Source of the DNA: Sedimenticola selenatireducens DSM 17993
Lineage (GTDB): Bacteria; Pseudomonadota; Gammaproteobacteria; Chromatiales; Chromatiaceae
DNA: 64,000 nt
Assembly: GCF_000428045.1 (NCBI RefSeq)
Contig: NZ_ATZE01000001.1
Location: 124,265 to 188,264 of the forward strand
Reading direction: 5' to 3'
Positions 9,027 through 17,601 of the stretch are shown piece after piece (the stretch's first letter is position 1; each line of letters starts with the position of its first letter). The translations under genes and the position numbers were made by a program. The notes below the pieces were generated by a model, which worked only from the letters and a program-made list of their open reading frames with translations, had not been told where the DNA came from and searched no databases.

Positions 9027-9917
9027 GTGACAAAAAAACAGATCGGCCTGTTGATTGGGCTGCTGCTGATCATTCCATTCCAGTCGATACAGGCACAGCA
9101 GCGGGCGGAGAAGCTGACCCCCGAGCAGATACAGTCGCGCCAGATAGAGCTGCTGGAACGTAAGCTGGCGGCCATGTCTGATCTGGTGCTGCGGGTGGAT
9201 GCCCTGCAGCGTGAGGTGCAGCAACTGCGTGGCGAGATCGAGGTGCAGAATCATGCCATGGATGCGCTCAAGAAACGTCAGCGGGATCTCTATCTCGATG
9301 TGGATCAGCGAATCAACCAGCTGTCCCACGGCAGCGCTCCGATGACCGGAATGGCCCCGCCGGCTCAGATACCGGGAACCGAACCACCGGTATTGGCCGA
9401 GACGCCGTCCCCCGCACCGGTCACCGATGCCGCAGCGGAAAGTGCGACGGCACCGACTCCAGCCGATAGCTCCGCCAACGCAGGTGAAGGGGCCGCCCCG
9501 CAACCCGCGCTGGCCGCGCCGATCGACACGGTTGCGGAAGAGCGCGATTACAAGCAGGCGTTCAATCTGCTGATGCAGCGTCGCTATGGCGAGGCCCGCA
9601 CCGCATTCCAGGCGTTTCTCGCCCGTTACGGAACCGGCAGCTATGCCGATAACGCCCAGTATTGGCTGGCCGAATCGAGCTATGTGACCCGGGACTTCGA
9701 TGTGGCGCTGGAGGCGTTTCAGAAGGTGATCAACGAGTATCCCAACAGCAGCAAGGTGCCGGATGCCCTGTTGAAGAGCAGCTTTATCCACTATGAGAAA
9801 CAGCAGTGGAGCGAGGCGCGTGAAATCCTGCAGCGCCTGGTGACTCTCCATCCCAACTCCACCGCAAGTCGTCTGGCCACACAGCGTCTCGACCGCATGC
9901 AGTCGGAAGGACACTAG
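9027..9917 (+). CDS. cpoB: Cell division coordinator CpoB (YbgF)
   Basis: A 296-residue periplasmic protein with an N-terminal signal (KKQIGLLIGLLLIIPFQSIQAQ), an early coiled coil (residues about 40-85), a proline/alanine-rich linker and C-terminal TPR repeats (YKQAFNLLMQRRYGEARTAF, DNAQYWLAESSYVTRDFDVALEAF). CpoB links the Tol machine to peptidoglycan synthesis at the septum. I chose GTG 9027 over GTG 9012, because a GGAG at 9015-9018 sits at ribosome-binding distance before it and the signal peptide then starts cleanly. Confidence 0.92.
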   Translation: MTKKQIGLLIGLLLIIPFQSIQAQQRAEKLTPEQIQSRQIELLERKLAAMSDLVLRVDALQREVQQLRGEIEVQNHAMDALKKRQRDLYLDVDQRINQLSHGSAPMTGMAPPAQIPGTEPPVLAETPSPAPVTDAAAESATAPTPADSSANAGEGAAPQPALAAPIDTVAEERDYKQAFNLLMQRRYGEARTAFQAFLARYGTGSYADNAQYWLAESSYVTRDFDVALEAFQKVINEYPNSSKVPDALLKSSFIHYEKQQWSEAREILQRLVTLHPNSTASRLATQRLDRMQSEGH

Positions 9918-9985
9918 CCCGGCGGGTGAACTATCCGGGTTGAGCGGTTTATACTGATCTTATTACGACTGGCGGACTGCTTTGC

Positions 9986-10627
9986 ATGGCGCAACTGCGC
10001 ATTACCGAGATTTTCTATTCCCTGCAGGGTGAATCAAACAGCGTGGGTCTCCCCACGGTGTTCGTGCGCCTGACCGGCTGTCCCCTGCGCTGCGGTTACT
10101 GTGATACCACTTACGCCTTCAAGGGCGGGGAGTGGCTGGAACTGGATACCGTGATGGAGCAGGTAGCAGCCTATGCACCCCAGTACGTTTGTGTGACCGG
10201 TGGCGAGCCGCTGGCCCAGGAGGCGTGCCTGGAACTGCTGGTCGCCCTTTGCAATGCCGGCTACCGGGTCTCGCTGGAGACCAGCGGCGCGCTGGATATC
10301 TCCCGGGTCGATCCCCGGGTGGTAAATGTCATGGACCTCAAGACTCCCGGTTCCGGGGAAGAGGAAAAGAACCTGTTCAGTAATATCGACCGATTAAAGC
10401 CGGAGGATCAGGTCAAATTTGTCATCTGTGACGCGGCCGATTATGACTGGGCCCGGGAACAGCTGCGGGCCTGGGACCTCGGCAATCGCTGCCAGGTGCT
10501 GTTCTCACCGGCGCTTGGCTTGCAGAATGCCACGGAGCTGGCGGAGTGGATCCTGCGTGACCGGCTGAATGTGCGGTTCCAGATCCAACTGCACAAATAT
10601 CTCTGGGGCGATGTCGCCGGCAAATGA
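9986..10627 (+). CDS. queE: 7-carboxy-7-deazaguanine synthase QueE
   Basis: A 213-residue radical SAM enzyme that makes 7-carboxy-7-deazaguanine in the queuosine/preQ0 pathway. The CX3CX2C cluster motif is in RLTGCPLRCGYCDTTYAF, and the N-terminus ITEIFYSLQGESNSVGLPTVFVRL is family-typical. It precedes queC, the next pathway enzyme. No preQ1 riboswitch is apparent in the short upstream gap. Confidence 0.96.
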   Translation: MAQLRITEIFYSLQGESNSVGLPTVFVRLTGCPLRCGYCDTTYAFKGGEWLELDTVMEQVAAYAPQYVCVTGGEPLAQEACLELLVALCNAGYRVSLETSGALDISRVDPRVVNVMDLKTPGSGEEEKNLFSNIDRLKPEDQVKFVICDAADYDWAREQLRAWDLGNRCQVLFSPALGLQNATELAEWILRDRLNVRFQIQLHKYLWGDVAGK

Positions 10628-10655
10628 CCCCTTGTCCGATGAATGAACTGATGTG

Positions 10656-11333
10656 ATGAAAAAAGCGGTAATCCTACTCTCCGGTGGCCTCGATTCGGCC
10701 ACCTCCCTGGCTATGGCTCGCGAGCAGGGCTATGCCTGTTATGCCCTGAGTTTCGCCTATGGCCAGCGACATGCCGTGGAACTGGAGGCGGCCGGGCGTG
10801 TGGCCGACGCCCTGGGCGTGGTCGAGCACAAGGTGATCCCGATCGCCCTGGACGCCTTCGGCGGCTCGGCCCTGACCGACAATGCTATTGCGGTGCCGGA
10901 AGCGGAGGGTGGCGACGGTATTCCGGTTACCTATGTGCCAGCTCGGAATACGGTATTTCTATCCCTGGCCCTGGGATGGGCCGAGGTGCTGGGAGCCCGG
11001 GATCTGTTTCTGGGGGTCAACGCAGTAGACTACTCCGGGTATCCTGATTGCCGTCCCGAGTATATCGAGGCGTTCGAGCGGCTCGCCAATCTGGCCACCA
11101 AGGCCGGGGTGGAAGGAGAGCGATTCCGGATTCATGCCCCACTCATTGATATGACCAAGGCACAGATTATCCAGACCGGTGTTCGACTGGGTGTGAATTA
11201 TGCCCTTACCGTCTCTTGTTATCAGGCGGATGCCTCGGGTGTCGCCTGTGGACGCTGTGATTCCTGCCGGCTGCGCGCCCAGGGATTTCGCGAGGCCGGC
11301 GTGCCTGATCCCACCCCTTACCAGCAAAAATAG
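10656..11333 (+). CDS. queC: 7-cyano-7-deazaguanine synthase QueC
   Basis: A 225-residue ATP-dependent enzyme that converts 7-carboxy-7-deazaguanine to preQ0. The PP-loop motif [14 protein letters not shown] binds ATP, and the C-terminal cluster [10 protein letters not shown] holds zinc together with an upstream cysteine. ATG 10656 is used; a GTG one codon earlier is possible. A 14-bp palindrome (11331-11344) begins at the stop codon. Confidence 0.97.
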   Translation: MKKAVILLSGGLDSATSLAMAREQGYACYALSFAYGQRHAVELEAAGRVADALGVVEHKVIPIALDAFGGSALTDNAIAVPEAEGGDGIPVTYVPARNTVFLSLALGWAEVLGARDLFLGVNAVDYSGYPDCRPEYIEAFERLANLATKAGVEGERFRIHAPLIDMTKAQIIQTGVRLGVNYALTVSCYQADASGVACGRCDSCRLRAQGFREAGVPDPTPYQQK

Positions 11334-11461
11334 CAATATTGCTATAAACCCCAGTAGATCATCTTTCGCTTATCGGCTAATCTTGCCCCTCCGGCCGTCA
11401 CCGGTCTGCATAAAACGACAGGCATCCCAAGATGCCGGCACAGAGGTTGAGGAGGTACAGC

Positions 11462-12724
11462 ATGACGTTTGAGTCTTTTTTCCAGGCCCAATCTTTTCTT
11501 TTGTGGGCAACATTTATTATTGCCCTGGTGATGGGTGCGGTGGTCAACAAGACCAATTTCTGTACCATGGGTGCGGTTTCCGACGCGGTGAACATGGGCG
11601 ACATGGGTCGCATGCGCGCCTGGTTCCTGGCGATTGCCGTGGCCATGCTCGGTGTTACCGTGCTCGAATTCATGGGCCTGCTCAACCCGGGGGACTCTTT
11701 CCCTCCCTATCGCGCCAATCAGCTGATCTGGGCCGAGAATATTCTCGGTGGGCTGATATTCGGTGTCGGCATGACCCTGGCGTCTGGCTGCGGTAACAAG
11801 ACCCTGATCCGTATCGGCGGCGGTAATCTGAAATCGATCGTGGTATTGCTGATTATTGGCGTCATCGCCTTCTACATGGTCAATCCCTTTCCGGGATCGG
11901 ATCAGACCCTGATGTCGGTACTGTTCTATGACTGGATTCGTCCTTTAGCACTGACCCTCACCACACCCCAGGATCTGGGCTCGGTGGCGATGGGCAAGGA
12001 TGCCGCGGGTGGTCGCATGGTAATCGGCCTGGTACTGGGTCTGCTGCTACTGGTGTTCGTCTTCAAGTCAGCCGATTTTCGCAGCAGTTTCGACAATATC
12101 CTCGGCGGACTGGTCGTGGGACTGGCGGTGCTGGCGGCCTGGTATGTCAGCGCTAACGTCGCTGTTGACCTGGATGGTGAAATGCATTCGCTCAGCGGCT
12201 ATGTCAAACAGTGGGATTTCCTGGCCGACTCCGCCGCCGGTAAACCGGCCGACAGTCGCCCGCTGAGTACCCAGTCCTTCACCTTCATTAATCCCATGGG
12301 GCAGACCCTGGGTTATGCCGCTGCTGGTTTTAAGTCCACGCTGCTGACGTTCGGTGTCATGGCGTTGTTTGGTGTAATCGCCGGTTCACTGCTCTGGTCG
12401 CTGATCAGTCGCAGCTTTCGTATCGAGTGGTTTGTTAACTTCAAGGATTTCATTACACATGTAATCGGCGCGATCCTGATGGGATTTGGCGGTGTACTGG
12501 CGATGGGCTGCACCATCGGTCAGGGAATTACCGGTACATCCACCCTGGCGATTGGCTCATTCCTTGCGCTGGGCGCCATCATTCTGGGTAGTGCCCTTAC
12601 CATGAAGGTGCAGTATTACAAACTGGTTTACGAGGATGAGGCGAGCTTCTCCAAGGCGCTGCTAACAGGCTTGGTGGACCTTAAACTGCTCCCGGAGCGC
12701 CTGCGCAAGCTGGAAGCCGTCTGA
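11462..12724 (+). CDS. YeeE/YedE family sulfur-compound transporter
   Basis: A 420-residue polytopic inner-membrane protein of the YeeE/YedE family, whose characterised members import thiosulfate or other sulfur species. The two family signatures are NKTNFCTMGAVSDAVNMGD near the start with ASGCGNKTLIRIGGGNLKS, and AMGCTIGQGITGTSTLAIGS near the end; the cysteines in these are the proposed substrate-relay residues. ATG 11462 is preferred over an earlier frame start, since GAGGAGGT lies six bases upstream. Here it is a stand-alone gene; it suggests sulfur metabolism in the host. Confidence 0.92.
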   Translation: MTFESFFQAQSFLLWATFIIALVMGAVVNKTNFCTMGAVSDAVNMGDMGRMRAWFLAIAVAMLGVTVLEFMGLLNPGDSFPPYRANQLIWAENILGGLIFGVGMTLASGCGNKTLIRIGGGNLKSIVVLLIIGVIAFYMVNPFPGSDQTLMSVLFYDWIRPLALTLTTPQDLGSVAMGKDAAGGRMVIGLVLGLLLLVFVFKSADFRSSFDNILGGLVVGLAVLAAWYVSANVAVDLDGEMHSLSGYVKQWDFLADSAAGKPADSRPLSTQSFTFINPMGQTLGYAAAGFKSTLLTFGVMALFGVIAGSLLWSLISRSFRIEWFVNFKDFITHVIGAILMGFGGVLAMGCTIGQGITGTSTLAIGSFLALGAIILGSALTMKVQYYKLVYEDEASFSKALLTGLVDLKLLPERLRKLEAV

Positions 12725-12739
12725 ACCGGGCATTACCCG

Positions 12740-12767
12740 TTGACTGGCTCAATGGGTAATGTATAAT
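12740..12767 (+). promoter_or_regulatory. Promoter of tRNA-Lys
   Basis: TTGACT (12740-12745), a 16-bp spacer and a perfect TATAAT (12762-12767), followed by a GC-rich discriminator just before the tRNA. An inverted repeat (CATTACCC 12731-12738 with GGGTAATG 12754-12761) overlaps it and may serve as terminator for the upstream transporter gene. Confidence 0.8.
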
Positions 12768-12779
12768 CCCGCGCTTCTT

Positions 12780-12855
12780 GGGCCGTTAGCTCAGTCGGTA
12801 GAGCAGTGGATTTTTAATCCATTGGTCGGGCGTTCGAGTCGCCCACGGCCCACCA
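12780..12855 (+). tRNA. tRNA-Lys (anticodon UUU)
   Basis: A 76-nt cloverleaf: acceptor GGGCCGT/ACGGCCC, D arm GCTC..GAGC, anticodon arm with loop TTTTTAA (anticodon TTT), T arm GGGCG TTCGAGT CGCCC, discriminator A and an encoded CCA. It is the likely chromosomal insertion site of the ICE that follows, as tRNA-Lys genes are for PAPI-1/pKLC102-like elements. Confidence 0.97.
12825..12855. other. Probable ICE left attachment site (attL) at tRNA 3' end
   Basis: The tRNA 3' half, an integrase gene 67 bp away and continuous ICE-type genes to the right together mark this as the left junction. No second copy of the T-arm/acceptor sequence was noticed elsewhere in the window, so attR is presumably beyond base 64000. 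The exact crossover bases cannot be set from one junction. Confidence 0.55.
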
Positions 12856-12922
12856 TTTAAATCATAGACTTACAGTGATTTTGCTCTATAAGTCTTTTCC
12901 CTTTGCGGGATTTTTGCGGGAG

Positions 12923-14005
12923 CTACGCAAGATTTAGCCGCCGCAAAACTACCAATTCCGGCTTTCCTTCGCCACGATTGCAAATGCTTTCTGCAGCTTC
13001 GATGAGCTTTGTAAGCTCCGCTGCAGAGTAGTGCGTTGTGATCCTTCCCGAGCGATGACCCAGTAGATCTTGCCGGTCTTCAAAGCCTATACCTGCTGCC
13101 CTTAAACGGCGCCCAAAGGTGTGCTTAAGGTCATGGACTCGCACTTGAGGCAACCCGGCACGCTCCCTGGCTCGTTTCCAAGCACTGGTTAGCATGTTCT
13201 TTAACGGTTTTCCTTTGTAGTGAAAGACATGAGTGGGATGTGCGCCTCGCTGTGCTTCCACTACTGAAAAGGAAATCCGATTGAGGATTACCAGTCGTTC
13301 GTCACCGTTTTTCACCATTTGGCCAGGAACCAGGAAAATTGAGCTACTAAGCTGTGGTAACTTCATTTCCCAATCCCATCTTAGATTGCAGACTTCGGCA
13401 TCTCTGCAGCCCGTGTTTACAGTGAACAAAGCCATCTGAGCTAAGTGGTCCGGTAGTTCCTTAAACAAGGCTGTCTGCTCTTCCCAGTTAAGCGGGTAGG
13501 GCTGCCGTTGATTGATGTCAGGCAACAGCTTTATTTTCGGAGCTGCTTGTAACCAGGTCATTCCATATTCATCCATCCACTCAGAAGCTGCGAGGTTCAG
13601 TATGCGTCGGACAACCTTTAAACCGTGGTTAATGGTGCCGACCGCAACACCTTCTTTCCTGCGATGTTCAATCCAAGGCTGTAGAACGCCTATATGGAGT
13701 CTGCTGAGCAGTGTGTCGCCAATCCATGGAATCAATTGCTTCAAACGGATGATGTCTTCACGAATGCTCCGTTTATGCTGGTTTTCCAGTACGAATTTTG
13801 CTGCAGCCTGCTCAAAAGAACGATTGGGTCTTACACCATAGATGGTCGCTTGTCTGGACTCCTCTATCAGTCGAGCGAGGAATCTTTCTGCCTCTTCGAG
13901 CTCAGTTGTTCTAGTGCTCTGGCAAATACGCCGTCCGTTGATTTGCTTGTCGACATGCCAGACACCGGACCTTTTGATGAGTCCCGGATTCTTTTTACGT
14001 CCCAT
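12923..14005 (-). CDS. int: Tyrosine-type ICE integrase
   Basis: A 360-residue tyrosine recombinase. The N-terminus (KKNPGLIKRSGVWHVDKQINGRRICQ) is an arm-binding domain; the catalytic set is visible as Arg in TVNTGCRDAEVCNLRW, the box HDLKHTFGRRL, and LLGHRSGRITTHYSAAE with the nucleophilic tyrosine. The third box residue is Lys instead of Arg (HDLKH), a tolerated variant. The gene ends 67 bp from the tRNA-Lys 3' end, the usual place for an ICE integrase. It is the last gene of an apparent flhD-flhC-xis-int transcription unit. Confidence 0.94.
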   Translation of the reverse strand: MGRKKNPGLIKRSGVWHVDKQINGRRICQSTRTTELEEAERFLARLIEESRQATIYGVRPNRSFEQAAAKFVLENQHKRSIREDIIRLKQLIPWIGDTLLSRLHIGVLQPWIEHRRKEGVAVGTINHGLKVVRRILNLAASEWMDEYGMTWLQAAPKIKLLPDINQRQPYPLNWEEQTALFKELPDHLAQMALFTVNTGCRDAEVCNLRWDWEMKLPQLSSSIFLVPGQMVKNGDERLVILNRISFSVVEAQRGAHPTHVFHYKGKPLKNMLTSAWKRARERAGLPQVRVHDLKHTFGRRLRAAGIGFEDRQDLLGHRSGRITTHYSAAELTKLIEAAESICNRGEGKPELVVLRRLNLA

Positions 14006-14241
14006 AATTGGTCTCCTTTTGGTTGACCGGGACGCCCGTTGCGGGATTTATATTGATCCACCCAGGCGTCCAGATCAAGTCGGTCGAACGCTACCCCCTG
14101 TTTTCCGATCGGGATTTTGGTCAGAAAGGGACGCACTTCCGCATTGAAGCGGTTTCTGTCCATCCCGAGATAGCGGGGGGCATCCCGCAGCCGAATCAGC
14201 CTCGGGATAAAGTGAGTACATTTATTTTCGGGGGGCTTCAT
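13867..14241 (-). CDS. AlpA/Xis-like DNA-binding protein, overlaps integrase start
   Basis: A 124-residue protein with a small helix-turn-helix (LIRLRDAPRYLGMDRNRFNAEVRPFL, then IPIGKQGVAFDRLDLDAWVDQY), the pattern of MerR/AlpA-like excisionases that sit before integrases in tRNA-inserted islands. Its 3' third overlaps the integrase start by 139 bp in another frame; the tail (KGDQLWDVKRIRDSSKG) looks like what I recall of homologues, so I believe the overlap is real. It starts immediately after the stop of the FlhC-like gene. Proposed role: excision directionality factor and/or regulator of int. Confidence 0.75.
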   Translation of the reverse strand: MKPPENKCTHFIPRLIRLRDAPRYLGMDRNRFNAEVRPFLTKIPIGKQGVAFDRLDLDAWVDQYKSRNGRPGQPKGDQLWDVKRIRDSSKGPVSGMSTSKSTDGVFARALEQLSSKRQKDSSLD

Positions 14242-14886
14242 CTAATTCAGCGCACATCCACAATGACTGCAGGTCGCACGTCGTCGCCCCTTGGATTTCG
14301 ATGCCAGGTGAGAAGCACACTGACGGCACCGATGCCGGAAATAGAGACGGCAACCGGGACAGGCGGTACTTTCACGGGACACTGAGGAGAGATAGGTCGT
14401 TCCACAAAAAGTGCACTGATATTTGTCCCACGCGCCCATGGCTACGAGTTCGAGCACGAAGAAAGCGCGTGTGATATCGAGCAAAGGTGCCGGTACCAAC
14501 TGCCTGTACGCCTCGAATACATCGCTCAGGAGGCGCGCGGAACTGCAGCAGCCTGTACACTGTAATCGTCGATGCAGATGCCACACCAGAGTGGCCTGCA
14601 GCATTCGCTGGTCGTTCTTTTGGTACCAGGTATCGGTGAAGGGCACCTGACCCGGTGGGGAAGGGTGGCCGATGATCTGGCGGTAGAGGCGTTTGACCAG
14701 TTTCTTCTCGAGTCCGGTCAGTCGCCATACGAGGCCGGCCCGGGCCCCCTGGCGTATCAGATGCGCGGCTTCCGTGATTCTTGTAGCGTAGTCACAGAGT
14801 TCAACGCCGGCGTCGTCAGGATCAACCCGGCCAGCACCTTGCGGCTGGTGAGATGAGCAAAGGGCAGGAGTTTCCGCTGTCTTCAT
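14242..14886 (-). CDS. FlhC-like transcriptional activator subunit (copy 1)
   Basis: A 214-residue FlhC homologue. The core RLIRQGARAGLV-type helix and the motif GHPSPPGQVPFTDTWYQ match the GSPPPKGMLPFSTDWF region of enterobacterial FlhC, and the C-terminal zinc-binding part has YQCTFCGTTYL..ACPGC followed by an extra cysteine-rich tail (CRQC, CSHCGC). FlhC pairs with FlhD to bind DNA; in SXT-type ICEs the related SetC/SetD activate transfer and excision. It overlaps the FlhD-like gene by four bases and abuts the excisionase-like gene, so it probably belongs to the int operon. Confidence 0.82.
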   Translation of the reverse strand: MKTAETPALCSSHQPQGAGRVDPDDAGVELCDYATRITEAAHLIRQGARAGLVWRLTGLEKKLVKRLYRQIIGHPSPPGQVPFTDTWYQKNDQRMLQATLVWHLHRRLQCTGCCSSARLLSDVFEAYRQLVPAPLLDITRAFFVLELVAMGAWDKYQCTFCGTTYLSSVSRESTACPGCRLYFRHRCRQCASHLASKSKGRRRATCSHCGCALN

Positions 14887-15197
14887 GCCAGTTCAACTTT
14901 GTAAGAGGCACCGACGATAAGCGGCGCCTGCGCCATGATCGCCCCGATCTCATTCTGATCCTCATCCTTCAGTGCAGTCAGCAGGCGCAGCCACCAGCCT
15001 GTTTCCTGCTGGGGAGTGATCAGCGGGATTTTGATCTGCGTGATCTGTGCCAGTGTTCTTGGAGACAGGTTTCCCACCATGCCGGCCATCTCACTGGGTA
15101 TTCCCAACAGTACGCCAGCGAGATGCGGATCCTGTCTGGCGAGATCACGCGCCTGTATCAGGTATTGGAGGTTAAGGTCAGAAAAATCGATGTTCAT
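14883..15197 (-). CDS. FlhD-like transcriptional activator subunit (copy 1)
   Basis: A 104-residue protein with the FlhD pattern: DLNLQYLIQARDLARQDPHLAGVLLGIPSEMAGMVGNLSPRTLAQI aligns by eye with the [26 protein letters not shown] region of E. coli FlhD. No flagellar genes are near. With the following FlhC-like protein it should form a heteromeric activator. Its start (15197) faces the divergent HD-GYP gene, so the 360-bp gap between them holds both promoters. Confidence 0.78.
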   Translation of the reverse strand: MNIDFSDLNLQYLIQARDLARQDPHLAGVLLGIPSEMAGMVGNLSPRTLAQITQIKIPLITPQQETGWWLRLLTALKDEDQNEIGAIMAQAPLIVGASYKVELA

Positions 15198-15558
15198 CGT
15201 TAATCTCGGAAATGAGCCGTTTTTTTTATTTCGATGGTCGGAATCCTACACCGGGAAGAAGCGGGGAAGGGGCACGATAAGTGACCCAAAACGGGCGTTT
15301 ATCGAGCTCCCCATGGCGGGTGAATTGTGGTAAGGGGATTGCCGTTGTAAATCTCTCAGGGGCAGTGTCAGGCGGATCGGAAAAGCGCGTAACGACATTT
15401 GTAAATGGCGTGCTCGTTACCAAAAACAGATTGGAAAAATTATAGAAAATCCCTGTAACCTACTGTGTTTCTTGCAAAATAATTGAGTGAATTACTCAAT
15501 ATTTCCAGGGGATATGCCGTTATCTCAGAGTAAGTCGCAGCAAAAAAGAGACCCAGAC
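15198..15558. promoter_or_regulatory. Divergent regulatory region with palindrome
   Basis: No gene is seen. The region separates the FlhD-like gene (leftward) and the HD-GYP gene (rightward). Its right part is AT-rich and contains the near-operator palindrome ATTGAGT-gaatt-ACTCAAT at 15482-15500, which is a good candidate protein-binding site for either promoter. Confidence 0.5.
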
Positions 15559-16551
15559 ATGCAAACTGTGCTGATTATCGATGACCAGGGACTGACTCGG
15601 ATGATTCTCTCTGAATTTGTTAGATCTATAGGGCCTGAGTTCGAGGGAAAGGCTTTTGAGACCCCTTTAGCCGCCCTCGACTGGGCCAGCCATAACACCG
15701 CAGTTATGGCGTTGGTCGATTACCAAATGCCAGGTATGGATGGCGTTGAATTTACCCGACGGCTTCATAGACTTCCAATGTGCGAAGATGTGCCGGTCGT
15801 GATGATTACTGCACTCACCGACTCCAATAAAGCGATTCGGTACGATGCGCTGGATGCGGGCGTGGTGGAATTTTTGTCAAAACCCATCGACTACATCGAG
15901 TGGCGGGCGCGCTGCCGGAATCTCCTGCAATTGCGCAGGTACCACCACCAGGACCAGTTCTACTCAGAGATGGCAGATCTTATGCTGAACATCACGCAAT
16001 CGGTCAGCGGCAGAAACCCGCGACGCCTGGGACACATCAGCCGCCATATCGCTGCGCAGTATGGATTGTCAGCCTGGGATTGCGAACTGATCCAGCAAGC
16101 GGCGCCATTGAATGATCTGGGCCTTTTTGGGATACCTGACAACCTGTTGTCGAAGCCATCCACGTTACTTCAGGCAGAGCACCGAGTTGTGCAGGGTCAT
16201 ACCATTACCGGATATCGGCTGCTGCAGAAGGGTCGCTCCGAAGTATTGTCAATGGCATCGAAGATCTCCCTGTCTCATCATGAACACTTTGACGGAACCG
16301 GTTACCCACACGGGTTTGGAGGGCGGGATGTCCCGCTGGAGGCGCGGATTGTCTCCGTGGCCGATTGTGTCGATGCCCTGCTGTCGGATCGACCTTACCG
16401 GCGGGCATGGCCAATTGAGCAGGTATTTGATTACTTGAAGGACAAACGCGGAAGAACATTCGATCCTGACTGTGTGGATGCGTTTTTTCACAGGTTGGAC
16501 CCGAGGCTGCTGTCTGGCGGGGAGTGTGGCGATCATCTGATCACTGGATAA
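15559..16551 (+). CDS. Response regulator with degenerate HD-GYP domain
   Basis: A 330-residue response regulator. The receiver (MQTVLIIDDQG; phospho-acceptor in ALVDYQMPGMDG; MITAL; FLSKPID) keeps all key residues. The C-terminal half is an HD-GYP domain, a cyclic-di-GMP phosphodiesterase fold, with SHHEHFDGTGYPHGFGGRDVPLEARIVSVADCVDAL intact, but the HD pair is Asn-Asp (PLNDLGLFGIPD) rather than His-Asp. That change removes a metal ligand and may alter or abolish hydrolysis. An upstream ATG at 15514 is possible, but 15559 starts exactly at the receiver. No sensor kinase is adjacent. It sits between two FlhDC-like pairs, suggesting it feeds a signal into ICE control. Confidence 0.88.
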   Translation: MQTVLIIDDQGLTRMILSEFVRSIGPEFEGKAFETPLAALDWASHNTAVMALVDYQMPGMDGVEFTRRLHRLPMCEDVPVVMITALTDSNKAIRYDALDAGVVEFLSKPIDYIEWRARCRNLLQLRRYHHQDQFYSEMADLMLNITQSVSGRNPRRLGHISRHIAAQYGLSAWDCELIQQAAPLNDLGLFGIPDNLLSKPSTLLQAEHRVVQGHTITGYRLLQKGRSEVLSMASKISLSHHEHFDGTGYPHGFGGRDVPLEARIVSVADCVDALLSDRPYRRAWPIEQVFDYLKDKRGRTFDPDCVDAFFHRLDPRLLSGGECGDHLITG

Positions 16552-16577
16552 ATGACAGGCGGTTACTCCTCCAGGTT

Positions 16578-17087
16578 TTATGCAGCTCCCTGCTTATTCA
16601 GCGCACATATCGGACAACTGGGCGGCGTACGGGAATCGTCTGCCAATAGATAGTCAATATGACAATGGTGGCAAGCCTGGAAGTAGGCGGCACCGGTTTG
16701 AATATCCCGGGCAATGACCCAGGCCTGCGTAATATCGATGGGTATCCTTTGTGTGTTCGGCGGCGTTATCTCTCCTGCAAGTACGAGATATCGATCATAG
16801 GCTGCCAGCAGGTTCGTCAGCTCGATCCCTTCGAAGATTCCGGAACCAGCGGATGCTCGATAGAGCACGGCGAAAACAGAGGCCGATGCCTGGGCTGCCC
16901 GGGTACGGAGGATGCCACTGGTTGAGGTGATCTGGCCGGATGCCGGCCGTTTCCCATGGATTTCATGCACCAGCGACCGCAGGGACTTGGGGTTGATGCG
17001 GGTGATATGGCTGACGATCGAGACGTGCATGCCTCGCTGTAGCAACGCAACAGCCGTTTCGAACTGATGGAACGCCGCCAGCTTCAC
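16578..17087 (-). CDS. FlhC-like transcriptional activator subunit (copy 2)
   Basis: A 169-residue, more divergent FlhC-like protein: FETAVALLQRGMHVSIVSHITRINPKSLRSLVHEIHGKRPASGQ corresponds to the N-terminal helices and the G-PPP-G turn of FlhC, and the C-terminus keeps two cysteine pairs (ACHHCHIDYLL, SCPICAL) for zinc. It is shorter than copy 1 and lacks the cysteine-rich tail. It overlaps the FlhD-like copy 2 by four bases and is convergent with the HD-GYP gene. Confidence 0.72.
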   Translation of the reverse strand: MKLAAFHQFETAVALLQRGMHVSIVSHITRINPKSLRSLVHEIHGKRPASGQITSTSGILRTRAAQASASVFAVLYRASAGSGIFEGIELTNLLAAYDRYLVLAGEITPPNTQRIPIDITQAWVIARDIQTGAAYFQACHHCHIDYLLADDSRTPPSCPICALNKQGAA

Positions 17088-17389
17088 CGCTGAGTCGCCT
17101 CATCGGCGGCCATCAACAGGGTCTGGATTTGAACTGCATAGGCGGCCCAGCTTCTATTGCCGAGTGTTTCGCTCCAGAATTTTGGGTGAAAGCGTGGGTG
17201 GAATACCATCACCTTGGAGCGGGCGATCGCATTCATATCCTGGAGCGACAAACGGGCGATGCGAATTACCACCGACCGGTCAAGTCCAAGTACCACCGCC
17301 GCTGTTTCCTGGTTCGATCGGGCCATTTCCCGCGCTTTGAAAAGCCAGGAGAGATTCAGGTCAAGAATATCCGGATCAGAGGCCGGCAT
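17084..17389 (-). CDS. FlhD-like transcriptional activator subunit (copy 2)
   Basis: A 101-residue protein whose core ILDLNLSWLFKAREMARSNQETAAVVLGLDRSVVIRIARLSLQDMNAIAR parallels FlhD-like copy 1 (DLNLQYLIQARDLARQDPHLAGVLLGI). It precedes FlhC-like copy 2 with an ATGA overlap and is divergent from the XRE repressor gene, a layout like phage repressor/activator switches. It may be the primary target of that repressor. Confidence 0.75.
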   Translation of the reverse strand: MPASDPDILDLNLSWLFKAREMARSNQETAAVVLGLDRSVVIRIARLSLQDMNAIARSKVMVFHPRFHPKFWSETLGNRSWAAYAVQIQTLLMAADEATQR

Positions 17390-17601
17390 GCACTACCTCC
17401 GGGCAATTGGCTGCCACTGCCCCTGATTCGGGGAAGGGAAAAAAATTGGCTGACGTCATCGTAGGATCGCTGGGTTAAAGTCTGATGTTGGAAACGCCCG
17501 TAATCATCGGTTTACACCGGCAACAGGCGCGATATTAGCGGTGAAAAAGGAAGTTTATCTCACTTGCCGTGTGAATATGCCACACTGTATCGGTTAAAAG
17601 T

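Noticed and set aside
9918..9985. Possible preQ1 riboswitch upstream of queE
   Set aside because: The gap is only 68 bp and lacks the C-rich loop and A-rich tail of a preQ1 aptamer.
12923..14005. Temperate prophage beginning at the integrase
   Set aside because: No capsid, terminase or tail genes follow; all recognisable structural genes are conjugation genes.
14242..17389. Flagellar regulatory locus because of FlhC/FlhD-like genes
   Set aside because: No flagellar genes nearby, and context is an ICE integrase operon; SetCD-like ICE activators are the better reading.
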